A DNA stretch of 64,000 nucleotides from Plebeiibacterium sediminum (GTDB lineage: Bacteria > Bacteroidota > Bacteroidia > Bacteroidales > Marinilabiliaceae), in contig NZ_JAPDPJ010000017.1 of NCBI RefSeq assembly GCF_026013605.1, positions 28,164 to 92,163 on the forward strand, read 5' to 3'. The notes under the pieces are model-generated. The model did not search any database. It worked only from the letters and a program-made list of their open reading frames with translations, and was not told the DNA's origin. Of the stretch, positions 7,430 to 15,627 are shown one piece after another. Made by a program: the position numbers and the translations under genes. The number at the start of each line of letters is the position of its first letter. The first letter of the stretch is position 1.

Positions 7430-8071
7430 CTATTTCTTTCGGATAACAAAGATTCCATCTCTAAAAGGAAAAATTACTTTTTCAACACGCTGATCTTCTT
7501 TTACCATTTGATTAAACTCCAAAATTCCCTGAGTGTATAGATCATTCGGGTGTACTGGTTCGATAATTTTACCATCCCATAAAATGTTATCTGCTAAAAT
7601 GTATCCTCCAGGATTTAAAATGTCAAAAACTTGTTTGTAATAATTGGGATATTGCCTTTTATCACCATCCATAAAAATTAAATCATACTTTTTATTTAGG
7701 GTAGGGATCACATCAAGGGCATCTCCAAGGTGAATTTTTATTTTTTTATTAACTCCGGCTTTATCAAAGAATGACTGTGTAAACGGAATAATCTCATCAT
7801 CAATTTCAATTGTGTCAATTGTTGTTTCTTCAGATGTACTTTGTGCCATACAAATACTAGAGTAGCCTGTATATGTTCCAATTTCCAAAATACTTTTGGG
7901 TTGAATCATCTGACATAGCATTTTTAATATTTGGCCTTGCAAATGACCAGAAAGCATCCTGGGTCTTAATACATGTAAATGAGTTTTTCTGTTTAGCTCG
8001 TATAATATTGAATCCTCAGGATCAATATGATCAAGTATATAATTTTCTAATTCTATTGATGGGTTATTCAT
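7430..8071 (-). CDS. SAM-dependent O-methyltransferase, catechol-methyltransferase type
   Basis: This 213-residue class I methyltransferase shows motif I ILEIGTYTGYSSICMAQ, the acidic strand IDTIEIDDE, and the metal-binding LIFMDGDKRQYPNYY, as in the cation-dependent methyltransferase-3 family. N-terminal RPRMLSGHLQGQIL and C-terminal NILWDGKI fit as well. The natural substrate is unknown in most bacterial members. It follows the M16 peptidase gene by nine bases, so the two are very likely one transcript. Confidence 0.88.
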   Translation of the reverse strand: MNNPSIELENYILDHIDPEDSILYELNRKTHLHVLRPRMLSGHLQGQILKMLCQMIQPKSILEIGTYTGYSSICMAQSTSEETTIDTIEIDDEIIPFTQSFFDKAGVNKKIKIHLGDALDVIPTLNKKYDLIFMDGDKRQYPNYYKQVFDILNPGGYILADNILWDGKIIEPVHPNDLYTQGILEFNQMVKEDQRVEKVIFPFRDGIFVIRKK

Positions 8072-8080
8072 AACAGTGTA

Positions 8081-9301
8081 CTACAAATAAATTAGTTGCG
8101 ATAAATTATCCGGATTAAAAGTTTCGTTTGCTATATCAAGTAAATCAGAAGATGTAAGCTGATCGATCTTATGGTATACTTCAGTCAAAGAATCTACTTT
8201 ATTATACAAAAGATGACTCTTTCCGATGTTTAACATTAAGTTTTCTCTATTTTCTGACGATATCGCAATTTGACCCTTTAATTGTCTTTTAGCTTTGTGA
8301 AGCTGCATACTTCCTAGTTCCTGAGTGCGAAGCTTGTTCAATTCATTAAAAACTATTTTAAGACTTTTTTCAACATTTTTTCGGTCTGTACCCCAATAGA
8401 TTGAGAATACACCAGTTCCGTATAATGGTGTATAAGATGATTCAATATTATATGCAATACCTCTTTTTTCGCGAAGGCACATATTTAATCGGCTATTCAT
8501 CCCTGGTCCGCCTAATAAATTATTTAGAAGATGTAAACCAAGTCTTTTCGGATGATTATAATCATAAGCTGTACTGCCAATGATAATATGACTTTGATAG
8601 GTATCTTTATCCGTTTTTATAATAGATGGTTTTGAAGCTGGTATATCTTCTCGTTTGCAAACTCTTCTGTTTTCTGGTATATCTCCGAAATATTTTTCAG
8701 CAAGCTTTATAACTTTCTTGAAGCTTTGACTACCTACCGAGCAAAATACAATCTGATCTGTATGGTAGTTTTTATTAATAAATTTAAGAATATCGTTTTT
8801 AGTAAACTTCTTTAATCTCTTTGCTTCCCCTAAGATGTTTCTACCGATAGGATGATTAGGATATAAAAGTTCTTCAAAATCATCAAATATTAATTCAGCG
8901 GGAGAGTCTTTATATGAATTTATCTCGTCGATGATTACTTCTTTTTCTTTTTCAAGTTCTTTTTCCGGAAAAATGGAATGAAATGAGATATCCGCAATCA
9001 ATTCCATTGATCTTTCATAGTCTTCTTTTAAAAAAGATGCATAAATACATGTTTCTTCTTTAGTTGTATAGGCATTTAATTCACCACCCACATCTTCTAA
9101 TCTACTCAAAACATGAAAGGCTTTTCGTTTTTTTGTGCCTTTAAATATGACGTGCTCGATAAAATGAGCCATTCCATGTTCCTCTTCCTCTTCGTCTCTG
9201 GAACCGGCATTAATTATAATACCACAATATCCAACTTCTGATTTTTCAGACTTGTGAATAATTCGAATTCCGTTTTTTAATGTATATGTATTAAATTCCA
9301 T
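8081..9301 (-). CDS. M16 family zinc metallopeptidase (processing-peptidase-like)
   Basis: From the ATG at 9301 the protein has 406 residues and begins MEFNTYTLKNGIRIIHKSE. The inverted zinc motif HxxEH is at His46-Phe-Ile-Glu49-His50 inside HGMAHFIEHVIFKGTKKR, with further acidic ligands expected near KEVIIDEINSYKD. The C-terminal half has the GPGMNSRLNMCLREKRGIAY block of M16 domains. It has no signal peptide. A frame beginning at 9385 would add 28 residues, but a TACTTTTG -7 box at 9320-9327 lies inside that extension, so the shorter start is preferred. Confidence 0.9.
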   Translation of the reverse strand: MEFNTYTLKNGIRIIHKSEKSEVGYCGIIINAGSRDEEEEEHGMAHFIEHVIFKGTKKRKAFHVLSRLEDVGGELNAYTTKEETCIYASFLKEDYERSMELIADISFHSIFPEKELEKEKEVIIDEINSYKDSPAELIFDDFEELLYPNHPIGRNILGEAKRLKKFTKNDILKFINKNYHTDQIVFCSVGSQSFKKVIKLAEKYFGDIPENRRVCKREDIPASKPSIIKTDKDTYQSHIIIGSTAYDYNHPKRLGLHLLNNLLGGPGMNSRLNMCLREKRGIAYNIESSYTPLYGTGVFSIYWGTDRKNVEKSLKIVFNELNKLRTQELGSMQLHKAKRQLKGQIAISSENRENLMLNIGKSHLLYNKVDSLTEVYHKIDQLTSSDLLDIANETFNPDNLSQLIYL

Positions 9302-9319
9302 GAAAAATTTATTGGAGTG

Positions 9320-9327
9320 CAAAAGTA
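9320..9327 (-). promoter_or_regulatory. TAnnTTTG -7 box for the M16 peptidase operon
   Basis: Reading the minus strand, TACTTTTG ends 18 bases before the ATG at 9301. It implies a short leader and decides the start codon of the peptidase. The -33 element is not obvious. Confidence 0.45.
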
Positions 9328-9390
9328 CTAAAGAACAACGTATTTCAGTAATGATGCAAAAAAAATAATACAGTTTTTTTTTCAAATAGT

Positions 9391-9420
9391 TTTGCAGTAA
9401 AAAATCTTTGTGTATATTTG
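9391..9420 (+). promoter_or_regulatory. Bacteroidetes-type promoter of the tRNA-Phe genes
   Basis: TTTG at 9391-9394 and TATATTTG at 9413-9420 are separated by 18 bases, close to the consensus for the primary sigma factor of Bacteroidetes. The leader that follows contains an eight-pair stem (TCACTGTT/AACAGTGA, 9442-9463) before the first tRNA, perhaps used in processing. Confidence 0.65.
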
Positions 9421-9489
9421 CACCGCCTTACAGAAAAAGGGTCACTGTTAAAAGAAACAGTGAAGAGCAAAAGACTGAAAAAATATGAT

Positions 9490-9562
9490 GGTACCATAGC
9501 TCAGTAGGTAGAGCAATGGACTGAAAATCCATGTGTCCCTGGTTCGATCCCAGGTGGTACCA
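9490..9562 (+). tRNA. tRNA-Phe (anticodon GAA), first copy
   Basis: The 73 bases fold as a complete cloverleaf. The acceptor is GGTACCA with TGGTACC and discriminator A, the D arm is GCTC/GAGC, the anticodon stem ATGGA/TCCAT encloses loop CTGAAAA with anticodon GAA, and the T arm is CCTGG-TTCGATC-CCAGG. The CCA end is not encoded. Confidence 0.95.
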
Positions 9563-9600
9563 CATTCATAATATTGTATTTAAATACAGCCTCATTAAGG

Positions 9601-9673
9601 GGTACCATAGCTCAGTAGGTAGAGCAATGGACTGAAAATCCATGTGTCCCTGGTTCGATCCCAGGTGGTACCA
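9601..9673 (+). tRNA. tRNA-Phe (anticodon GAA), second identical copy
   Basis: The sequence is identical over all 73 bases to the copy at 9490-9562, with 38 bases between them and the same leader and terminator. The two genes are a recent tandem duplication or are kept identical by gene conversion. Confidence 0.95.
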
Positions 9674-9676
9674 CTC

Positions 9677-9713
9677 AAAAAGATCAAAAGATTTATTCTT
9701 TTGATCTTTTTTT
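9677..9713 (+). terminator. Terminator of the tRNA-Phe operon
   Basis: A fourteen-pair stem (AAAAAGATCAAAAG with CTTTTGATCTTTTT) encloses a seven-base loop and is followed by further T residues. It starts four bases after the second tRNA. With the A tract on its left it could also stop minus-strand transcription. Confidence 0.8.
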
Positions 9714-9732
9714 GTTTTAAACTATTCCAATT

Positions 9733-11226
9733 TTACTTTGGAATAGAAAAATAGAAAGAGGATCCTTTATTTACTTCTGATTCCACCCACATTTCACCAT
9801 TTAAAATTGAGACCAGTTTTTTACATATTGAAAGTCCCAGGCCTGTTCCTTTGTTCGTAGAATTATTATGTTTTGCCTGAGTAAACCGATCGAATATCTT
9901 AGGTAAATATTGAGCATCAATACCAATTCCACTGTCTTTTATTTCAAAAATTACTTCGTGCAGATTTGTTTGTATAATGATTTCAACAGTTCCGTTTGAA
10001 GTAAATTTAAGACTGTTATTTATGAGGTTGGTAAGTATTTGTTGAATTTTAGATCTGTCGCTAAATATTTCCAGAACATTAGTATTTGGTGTATGTATTA
10101 AAATGCGGTTATTGCTTTGTTGTGCCATTGGAGCAAAAAAGCTCTTGATTGTATTCAGTAATTCAATAAGGTTAAAGTGCGATTTTGTAATTTCAATTTG
10201 GCCTGTTTCAATTTTTGATATTTCCAGAACATCATTAATAATATCCAGTAATTGTTGACCACTTGATAATATCAGGTTTAGGTATTCTTCTTTTTGTTGT
10301 GGAGTTAAGCTTTGATTTTTCAGAAGTTCAGAAAATCCGATAATCCCATTCATTGGAGTTCTGATTTCATGACTCATATTTGCCAAAAATGATGACTTTA
10401 AACGATCGCTCTCTTTGGCTTTTTCTATAGCAATTTGGAGTTCGTTATTTCTTTCCCTTAATTCATTCTCCGCTTTTTTTCTATCCCTTAAATCTCTTAT
10501 AATTGCAAGGTAATGATGCTCATCTGGTTTTTTTGAGTTCATTTCTATTGGAATTACTTCCCCATTTTTACCAATAATATCTCTTTCCAGAATTACAGAC
10601 TGACCAACATCAACCAAATCAAAACGCATCGGTTTACCTTTTATTGATTCGGGCGTAAATATTTTAGATATATGTTGATTAATAATTTCATCTTTACTAA
10701 AGCCTGTTATATTTAAAAAGCTTTGGTTTGCTTCAATTATTTCACCTTTTTTATTTCCAATTAAAATTCCATCTCCGGCATTCTCAAATATTGTTTTGTA
10801 TTTAGCTTCACTTGATTTTAGTTTTTCAACTGTATTTTTAAAGTCAGTTACATCTCTTATTGAAAGAATTTTAACGTGTTTTTCATTGTAGAAATGACTT
10901 TTACTAATGACTTCAGCAAAGAATGAGCTACCATCTTTTCTAACAACTTCAACTTCATAAGGCTGCCCGGTGGTGTTTTCAAGTCGTTGAATCGCAAAAT
11001 CTCTGTATTGTGGTTTTGTAATATTGGGAGCATAAAATCCCATAAGTTCATCGTGTGAGTAGCCCAACATTTGGCAACCTTTGGTATTTGCTTCAATGCA
11101 ATAACCATTTTCAATTACAAAAACTCCTTCAAAAGTAGTTTCCGATATGGCAATGTATTTTTCTTGAACAAGCTTAAGCTCTTCAGTGATATTGTTTATG
11201 TTTTTGTTGTTGGATGATGCTCTCAT
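9733..11226 (-). CDS. Cytosolic PAS-PAS sensor histidine kinase
   Basis: The 497-residue protein has no membrane segment. Two PAS domains (about 23-130 and 142-250) are followed by a coiled linker, a HisKA domain with the phosphoacceptor His286 in NMSHEIRTPMNGIIGFSELL, and an HATPase domain with N-box NLINNSLKF, G1 DSGIGI and G2 GTGLGLSICKKLV. It has no receiver domain and no response regulator is encoded nearby, so its partner is elsewhere. Without a cofactor motif that I can identify, the PAS ligand is unknown. It is convergent with the tRNA-Phe operon. Confidence 0.92.
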   Translation of the reverse strand: MRASSNNKNINNITEELKLVQEKYIAISETTFEGVFVIENGYCIEANTKGCQMLGYSHDELMGFYAPNITKPQYRDFAIQRLENTTGQPYEVEVVRKDGSSFFAEVISKSHFYNEKHVKILSIRDVTDFKNTVEKLKSSEAKYKTIFENAGDGILIGNKKGEIIEANQSFLNITGFSKDEIINQHISKIFTPESIKGKPMRFDLVDVGQSVILERDIIGKNGEVIPIEMNSKKPDEHHYLAIIRDLRDRKKAENELRERNNELQIAIEKAKESDRLKSSFLANMSHEIRTPMNGIIGFSELLKNQSLTPQQKEEYLNLILSSGQQLLDIINDVLEISKIETGQIEITKSHFNLIELLNTIKSFFAPMAQQSNNRILIHTPNTNVLEIFSDRSKIQQILTNLINNSLKFTSNGTVEIIIQTNLHEVIFEIKDSGIGIDAQYLPKIFDRFTQAKHNNSTNKGTGLGLSICKKLVSILNGEMWVESEVNKGSSFYFSIPK

Positions 11227-11369
11227 GTATTTATTTATTCTTCTTATAAAACCAAACGCAATTTAAAATGTTTATGTAACGAATTAAAGCTTTAGAATTA
11301 TTTTTAAAGATTGTTATAATTTATTTGGAGGTTGATAAGTTAATTTAAATTAAGTAAACAGCTTAATGC

Positions 11370-11400
11370 TTTGTTTTTAGCTTATAATTAGATATTTTTG
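11370..11400 (+). promoter_or_regulatory. Promoter of gpmI
   Basis: TTTG at 11370-11373 and TATTTTTG at 11393-11400 are separated by 19 bases, a near-ideal Bacteroidetes promoter. Transcription would begin about 55 bases before the ATG at 11461. Confidence 0.65.
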
Positions 11401-11460
11401 CGCCTCGATTCAAACTACTTTAGCGGATACAGAATATAAATATATAATAATATAATAGCC

Positions 11461-12990
11461 ATGGATAAGAAAACAATTCTTGTTATTTTGGATGGATGGG
11501 GATTTGGAGACAAATCAAAATCAGATGTAATTTCAACAGTAGAAACACCTTATTGGGATAGCTTAATTGCTAAGTATCCTAATTCAAAATTAAATGCTTC
11601 CGGAGAATATGTAGGTTTACCTGACGGACAGATGGGTAACTCAGAAGTAGGTCACTTAAATATTGGTGCCGGTAGAGTTGTATACCAGGATTTAGTAAAA
11701 ATTAATCGTGCTTGTGCAGATGGTTCAATTGCTAAAAACCCTGAATTAGAGAAAGCATATAATTATGCAAAAGAAAATAACAAGAAAGTTCACTTGTTAG
11801 GTTTAATGTCACAAGGTGGAGTTCACAGTTCTCAAGAGCATATTCATACTTTATTAAGCGTTGCTAAAGACTATGGTTTGAGCGATGTTTTTGTTCATGC
11901 TTTCATGGATGGACGTGATACTGACCCTAAGAGCGGTAAAGGTTTTATGACTGAGTTATTGGCTCACATGGATAAATCTGTTGGTAAAGTAGCTACTGTT
12001 ACTGGTCGTTATTATGCAATGGATAGAGATAAACGATGGGAGCGTGTTAAAATTGCATATGATGCAATGGTAGCTGGAGTAGGTGAAGAATCTACAACCG
12101 ATATTTTAGCTGCTATTCAAAATTCATATGATGCAAATGTAACAGATGAGTTTATTAAACCTATTGTTCAGGTTGATGCAGAAGGAAATCCAGTTGCAAA
12201 AATTGAAGAAGGAGACGTTATTGTATTCTTCAACTTCCGTAATGACAGAGCAAAAGAGTTAACAATTGTATTAACTCAACAAGATATGCCAGAAGAAGGA
12301 ATGAAAACTATTCCTTTACATTATTGCACAATGACTCCTTATGATGCTACTTTTAAGGGTATGCATATTTTATTCGATAAGGATAATGTACAAAATACAA
12401 TTGGTGAAGTTGTTGCAAATGCAGGATTGAAACAGTTAAGAATTGCTGAAACAGAAAAGTATGCACACGTAACATTCTTCTTCTCAGGAGGTCGTGAAGC
12501 TGTTTTTGAAGGAGAAGATCGTATTCTTGTAAATTCACCTAAGGTTGCTACATACGATTTACAACCAGAGATGAGTGCTTATGAAGTAAAAGACAAAGTG
12601 ATTGCAGAATTAAACAATAAAAAATACGACTTTATTGCTTTAAACTTTGCAAACGGTGATATGGTTGGACATACTGGTGTTTACGAAGCAATTGAAAAAG
12701 CTGTGAAAGCAGTAGATGAGTGTGTTGAAGGTGTTATTGAAGCAGCAAAAGCAAATGGATACGAAGCAATTATTATTGCTGACCACGGAAATGCTGATAA
12801 TGCAGTAAATGCTGATGGTTCTCCAAATACAGCTCACTCATTAAATCCAGTTCCTTTTGTTTGGGTAACTGAGCGTGAAGGTGAAGTTAAAGATGGAGTT
12901 TTAGCAGATGTTGCACCGTCAATTTTAAAATTAATGGGAGTTGCTCAACCTGAAGATATGACAGGTGAGTGCTTAATTGATTTAAAATAA
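11461..12990 (+). CDS. gpmI: 2,3-bisphosphoglycerate-independent phosphoglycerate mutase
   Basis: This enzyme interconverts 3- and 2-phosphoglycerate in glycolysis and gluconeogenesis in the cytosol. The 509-residue protein has the metal site [11 protein letters not shown] (Asp11), the phosphorylated Ser61 in [17 protein letters not shown], the arginines of [10 protein letters not shown] and the C-terminal metal motifs GDMVGHTG and IIADHGNAD. Length and motifs are those of dimanganese iPGM. It has its own promoter and a terminator, so it is a single-gene unit. Confidence 0.97.
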   Translation: MDKKTILVILDGWGFGDKSKSDVISTVETPYWDSLIAKYPNSKLNASGEYVGLPDGQMGNSEVGHLNIGAGRVVYQDLVKINRACADGSIAKNPELEKAYNYAKENNKKVHLLGLMSQGGVHSSQEHIHTLLSVAKDYGLSDVFVHAFMDGRDTDPKSGKGFMTELLAHMDKSVGKVATVTGRYYAMDRDKRWERVKIAYDAMVAGVGEESTTDILAAIQNSYDANVTDEFIKPIVQVDAEGNPVAKIEEGDVIVFFNFRNDRAKELTIVLTQQDMPEEGMKTIPLHYCTMTPYDATFKGMHILFDKDNVQNTIGEVVANAGLKQLRIAETEKYAHVTFFFSGGREAVFEGEDRILVNSPKVATYDLQPEMSAYEVKDKVIAELNNKKYDFIALNFANGDMVGHTGVYEAIEKAVKAVDECVEGVIEAAKANGYEAIIIADHGNADNAVNADGSPNTAHSLNPVPFVWVTEREGEVKDGVLADVAPSILKLMGVAQPEDMTGECLIDLK

Positions 12991-13013
12991 TAATATAGAA
13001 TAATATACAATAT

Positions 13014-13048
13014 AAAGCAGTAATTCATATGAATTGCTGCTTTGTTTA
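13014..13048 (+). terminator. Terminator of gpmI
   Basis: AAAGCAGTAATTC pairs with GAATTGCTGCTTT over thirteen positions (one U-G wobble) around a four-base loop, with a T-rich tail. The stem covers 13029, where a longer version of the next gene would start, which argues for that gene's later ATG. Confidence 0.65.
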
Positions 13049-13073
13049 TTTCAGAAAGAATTTTATTTGCGGA

Positions 13074-13655
13074 ATGATTCAAATTGATGATAAAATTATA
13101 AGTCTTGAACTTTTTCAAGAAAAATTTATTTGCAACATAGCTAAATGCAAAGGTATTTGTTGTGTAGAGGGTGATTCTGGAGCTCCATTAACAGAGGATG
13201 AAGCCAAAGAATTGGAAGAAATCTATCCGAAAATAAAGCATTTGTTGTCGGAAGACTCCATTAAGGTTATTGAAGAAGAAGGAACATCTGTAATAGATTT
13301 TGAGGATGAATTAGTAACGCCAATAGTTAATGGACAAGAATGTGTTTATACTTATTTTGATTCAAAAGGAACAGTACATTGTGCTATAGAAATGGCTTGG
13401 AAACAGGGCGAAGTGAATTTTAGAAAGCCAATTTCTTGCCATTTATATCCAATCAGAACAAAAAAATTAACGCAGGGTGAGGCTTTAAATTATGATGTTT
13501 GGCCAATTTGTGCTGATGCATGTATTTTAGGTGAAGAAAAAGGTGTTTCTGTTTATCAGTTTCTTAAAGAGCCATTAATCAGAAAATATGGTGAAGCTTT
13601 TTATCATGAAATGGAAGAGTCTGAAAAAATTCTTAGAGAAAGAGGTATGTTATAA
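13074..13655 (+). CDS. DUF3109 family cysteine-rich protein
   Basis: From the ATG at 13074 the protein has 193 residues. It contains CNIAKCKGICCVEGDSGAPL near the start and conserved Cys residues in GQECVYTYF, HCAIEMAW, ISCHLYPIR and WPICADACILGE, the pattern of DUF3109, related to YkgJ-type zinc or iron-sulfur binding proteins. The family is widespread in Bacteroidetes with no firm function. The upstream 15 codons from 13029 lie within the gpmI terminator hairpin and are probably not translated. Confidence 0.85.
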   Translation: MIQIDDKIISLELFQEKFICNIAKCKGICCVEGDSGAPLTEDEAKELEEIYPKIKHLLSEDSIKVIEEEGTSVIDFEDELVTPIVNGQECVYTYFDSKGTVHCAIEMAWKQGEVNFRKPISCHLYPIRTKKLTQGEALNYDVWPICADACILGEEKGVSVYQFLKEPLIRKYGEAFYHEMEESEKILRERGML

Positions 13656-13700
13656 TTGATTCTTATAAGGATTAATTACTAAATAAAAGATATTTTTATA

Positions 13701-13738
13701 AAAGGCTGTGTTTGAGAAAATCGAATACAGCCTTTTTT
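13701..13738 (+). terminator. Terminator after the DUF3109 gene
   Basis: AAAGGCTGT and ACAGCCTTT form a nine-pair stem with a partly paired interior, followed by six T residues. Confidence 0.7.
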
Positions 13739-13832
13739 ATATTGTATGGTTTAAGAATAGGCTTGTGATATAATTCATATATATTACCTTAAACCTTTTG
13801 TATATTGTATCGTTTTTTAATAAAAAAGAAAA

Positions 13833-15203
13833 ATGGAAGGATTAAAAACATATATAAGCGAAAACAAACAACGTTTTTTAAACGAACTTTTTGAATTATT
13901 AAGGATACAATCGATAAGTAGTATCGAATCGCATAAGCCGGATATGTATCGGGCTGCAGAAAAGTGGACGAAAATATTATTAGATGCTGGAGCAGATAAG
14001 GCAGAGGTGTTTGAAACAGAAGGGAACCCAATTGTTTTTGGAGAAAAGATAATTGATGAGAAATTACCTACGGTTATGGTATATGCTCATATGGATGTAA
14101 TGCCTGTAGATCCCATTGACCTATGGAATTCTGATCCTTTTGAACCATTGGTTAAGGATGGTAAAATATTTGGGCGAGGTGCCGATGATGATAAAGGCCA
14201 AAGTTTTATGCATGCAAAGGCCTTCGAGTTTATGGTAAGAACAAATCAGTTGCCATGCAATGTAAAGTTTTTAATAGAAGGAGAGGAGGAAGTCGGATCT
14301 GTGCATCTTCCAAAATTCTGTGAAGAGCATAAGGATATGCTACAAAGCGATGTGATTCTTGTTTCTGATACATCTATGATCGCACCTGGTATTCCATCAA
14401 TAACCACAGGATTGCGAGGTCTGGCATATTGGGAAGTTGAAGTAACAGGCCCTAACCGAGATTTACATTCAGGTATATTTGGTGGTGCTGTAGCAAATCC
14501 AATCAACGTATTGTGTAATATGATTTCGCAAATGACGGATGAAAAAGGAAAAATTACCATTCCTGGATTTTACGATGATGTGATTGAAGTAACCGAAGAA
14601 GAGCGTAAAAAAATGGCTCAGGCACCTTTTGATGAAGAAGGATATAAAACTGCTTTGAATGTTAAGGAATTAAAAGGTGAAGATGGATATACCACTAACG
14701 AACGTACAGGTATAAGACCTTCGTTTGACGTTTGTGGAATTTGGGGTGGTTACACAGGTGAAGGAGCAAAAACAGTTTTGCCATCAAAAGCATATGCAAA
14801 AATTTCTTCGCGTTTGGTTCCGAATCAGGATCATGAAAAAATAGCAGACTTATTTAAGCTGCATTTCGAATCCATTGCACCAGCAAGTGTAAATGTTAAT
14901 GTAAAATCATTGCATGGAGGACAAGGTTATGTTTGTCCAATTGATTTACCTGCTTATCAGGCAGCTGAAAAAGCTTATGAAAAAGTATTTAATAGAAAAC
15001 CTGTGCCGGTAAGAAGTGGTGGATCTATTCCTATTATTTCAACTTTTGAAGAAATTCTTGGTGTAAAATCAATATTAATGGGTTTTGGATTGGAATCAGA
15101 TGCAATTCATTCTCCTAACGAAAACTTTCCATTGGAGCAGTTTTATACAGGTATTGAAGCAATCCCATATTTCTATAAATATTATGTAGAGTCCAATATA
15201 TAA
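13833..15203 (+). CDS. M20 family metallodipeptidase
   Basis: The 456-residue cytosolic protein has the M20 zinc-site motifs in order: VYAHMDVMPVD, GRGADDDKGQ (bridging Asp) and IEGEEEVGS (catalytic Glu pair), then DLHSGIFGG in the dimerisation lid and HSPNENFPLEQFY with the final His ligand. It fits the carnosinase-like, non-specific dipeptidase branch that releases amino acids from dipeptides. It stands alone with its own terminator. Confidence 0.92.
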   Translation: MEGLKTYISENKQRFLNELFELLRIQSISSIESHKPDMYRAAEKWTKILLDAGADKAEVFETEGNPIVFGEKIIDEKLPTVMVYAHMDVMPVDPIDLWNSDPFEPLVKDGKIFGRGADDDKGQSFMHAKAFEFMVRTNQLPCNVKFLIEGEEEVGSVHLPKFCEEHKDMLQSDVILVSDTSMIAPGIPSITTGLRGLAYWEVEVTGPNRDLHSGIFGGAVANPINVLCNMISQMTDEKGKITIPGFYDDVIEVTEEERKKMAQAPFDEEGYKTALNVKELKGEDGYTTNERTGIRPSFDVCGIWGGYTGEGAKTVLPSKAYAKISSRLVPNQDHEKIADLFKLHFESIAPASVNVNVKSLHGGQGYVCPIDLPAYQAAEKAYEKVFNRKPVPVRSGGSIPIISTFEEILGVKSILMGFGLESDAIHSPNENFPLEQFYTGIEAIPYFYKYYVESNI

Positions 15204-15230
15204 TATATTATAAATGTATTATTTATCCAG

Positions 15231-15261
15231 AAGCAGGTTTTGTACAAAGCCTGCTTTTTTT
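15231..15261 (+). terminator. Terminator of the M20 dipeptidase
   Basis: AAGCAGG and CCTGCTT pair around a loop that can extend as TTTGTACAAA, followed by a run of T. Confidence 0.75.
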
Positions 15262-15627
15262 ATGTAGAATAAATTATAGAGCATAATGTACCAATATAAT
15301 TAAATGTCATTCCATTTGTTTATTATTTTCAGGTTGGTGTTTTAAATAGTAATAAAGAGATGTGTGTATCTTATAATTTATAAATAAATCACTCTTTTTG
15401 CTTTTAATATTTACTCGAATAAATTTTTAAACTGTTCAAAAATGCTTTTTTTTCAAAAAAATGCCGAAAAATCTCATAAAAACTCAAAGTGATCTAATAA
15501 AAAAAGGGGTTTTGTTTTTAGTAGGTTAATTTTTATGAAAAAAATCATGAAAACGAAAGGTTTTAATTTAGAATTATTTATTTTTGCTTCGCTAACTCGA
15601 AAAAAAAATTAAAATTTTTTATTAATT
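15262..15627. other. Long leader/promoter region of glnN
   Basis: No gene is visible in these 366 bases. A TATTTTTG box at 15579-15586 lies 42 bases before the glnN ATG and is the likely -7 element. The stretch between 15420 and 15600 is rich in A and T tracts. I see no clear operator, although nitrogen control would be expected here. Confidence 0.45.

Noticed and set aside
12353..12837. Minus-strand frames inside gpmI
   Set aside because: They are antisense to a strongly conserved enzyme and carry no family features.
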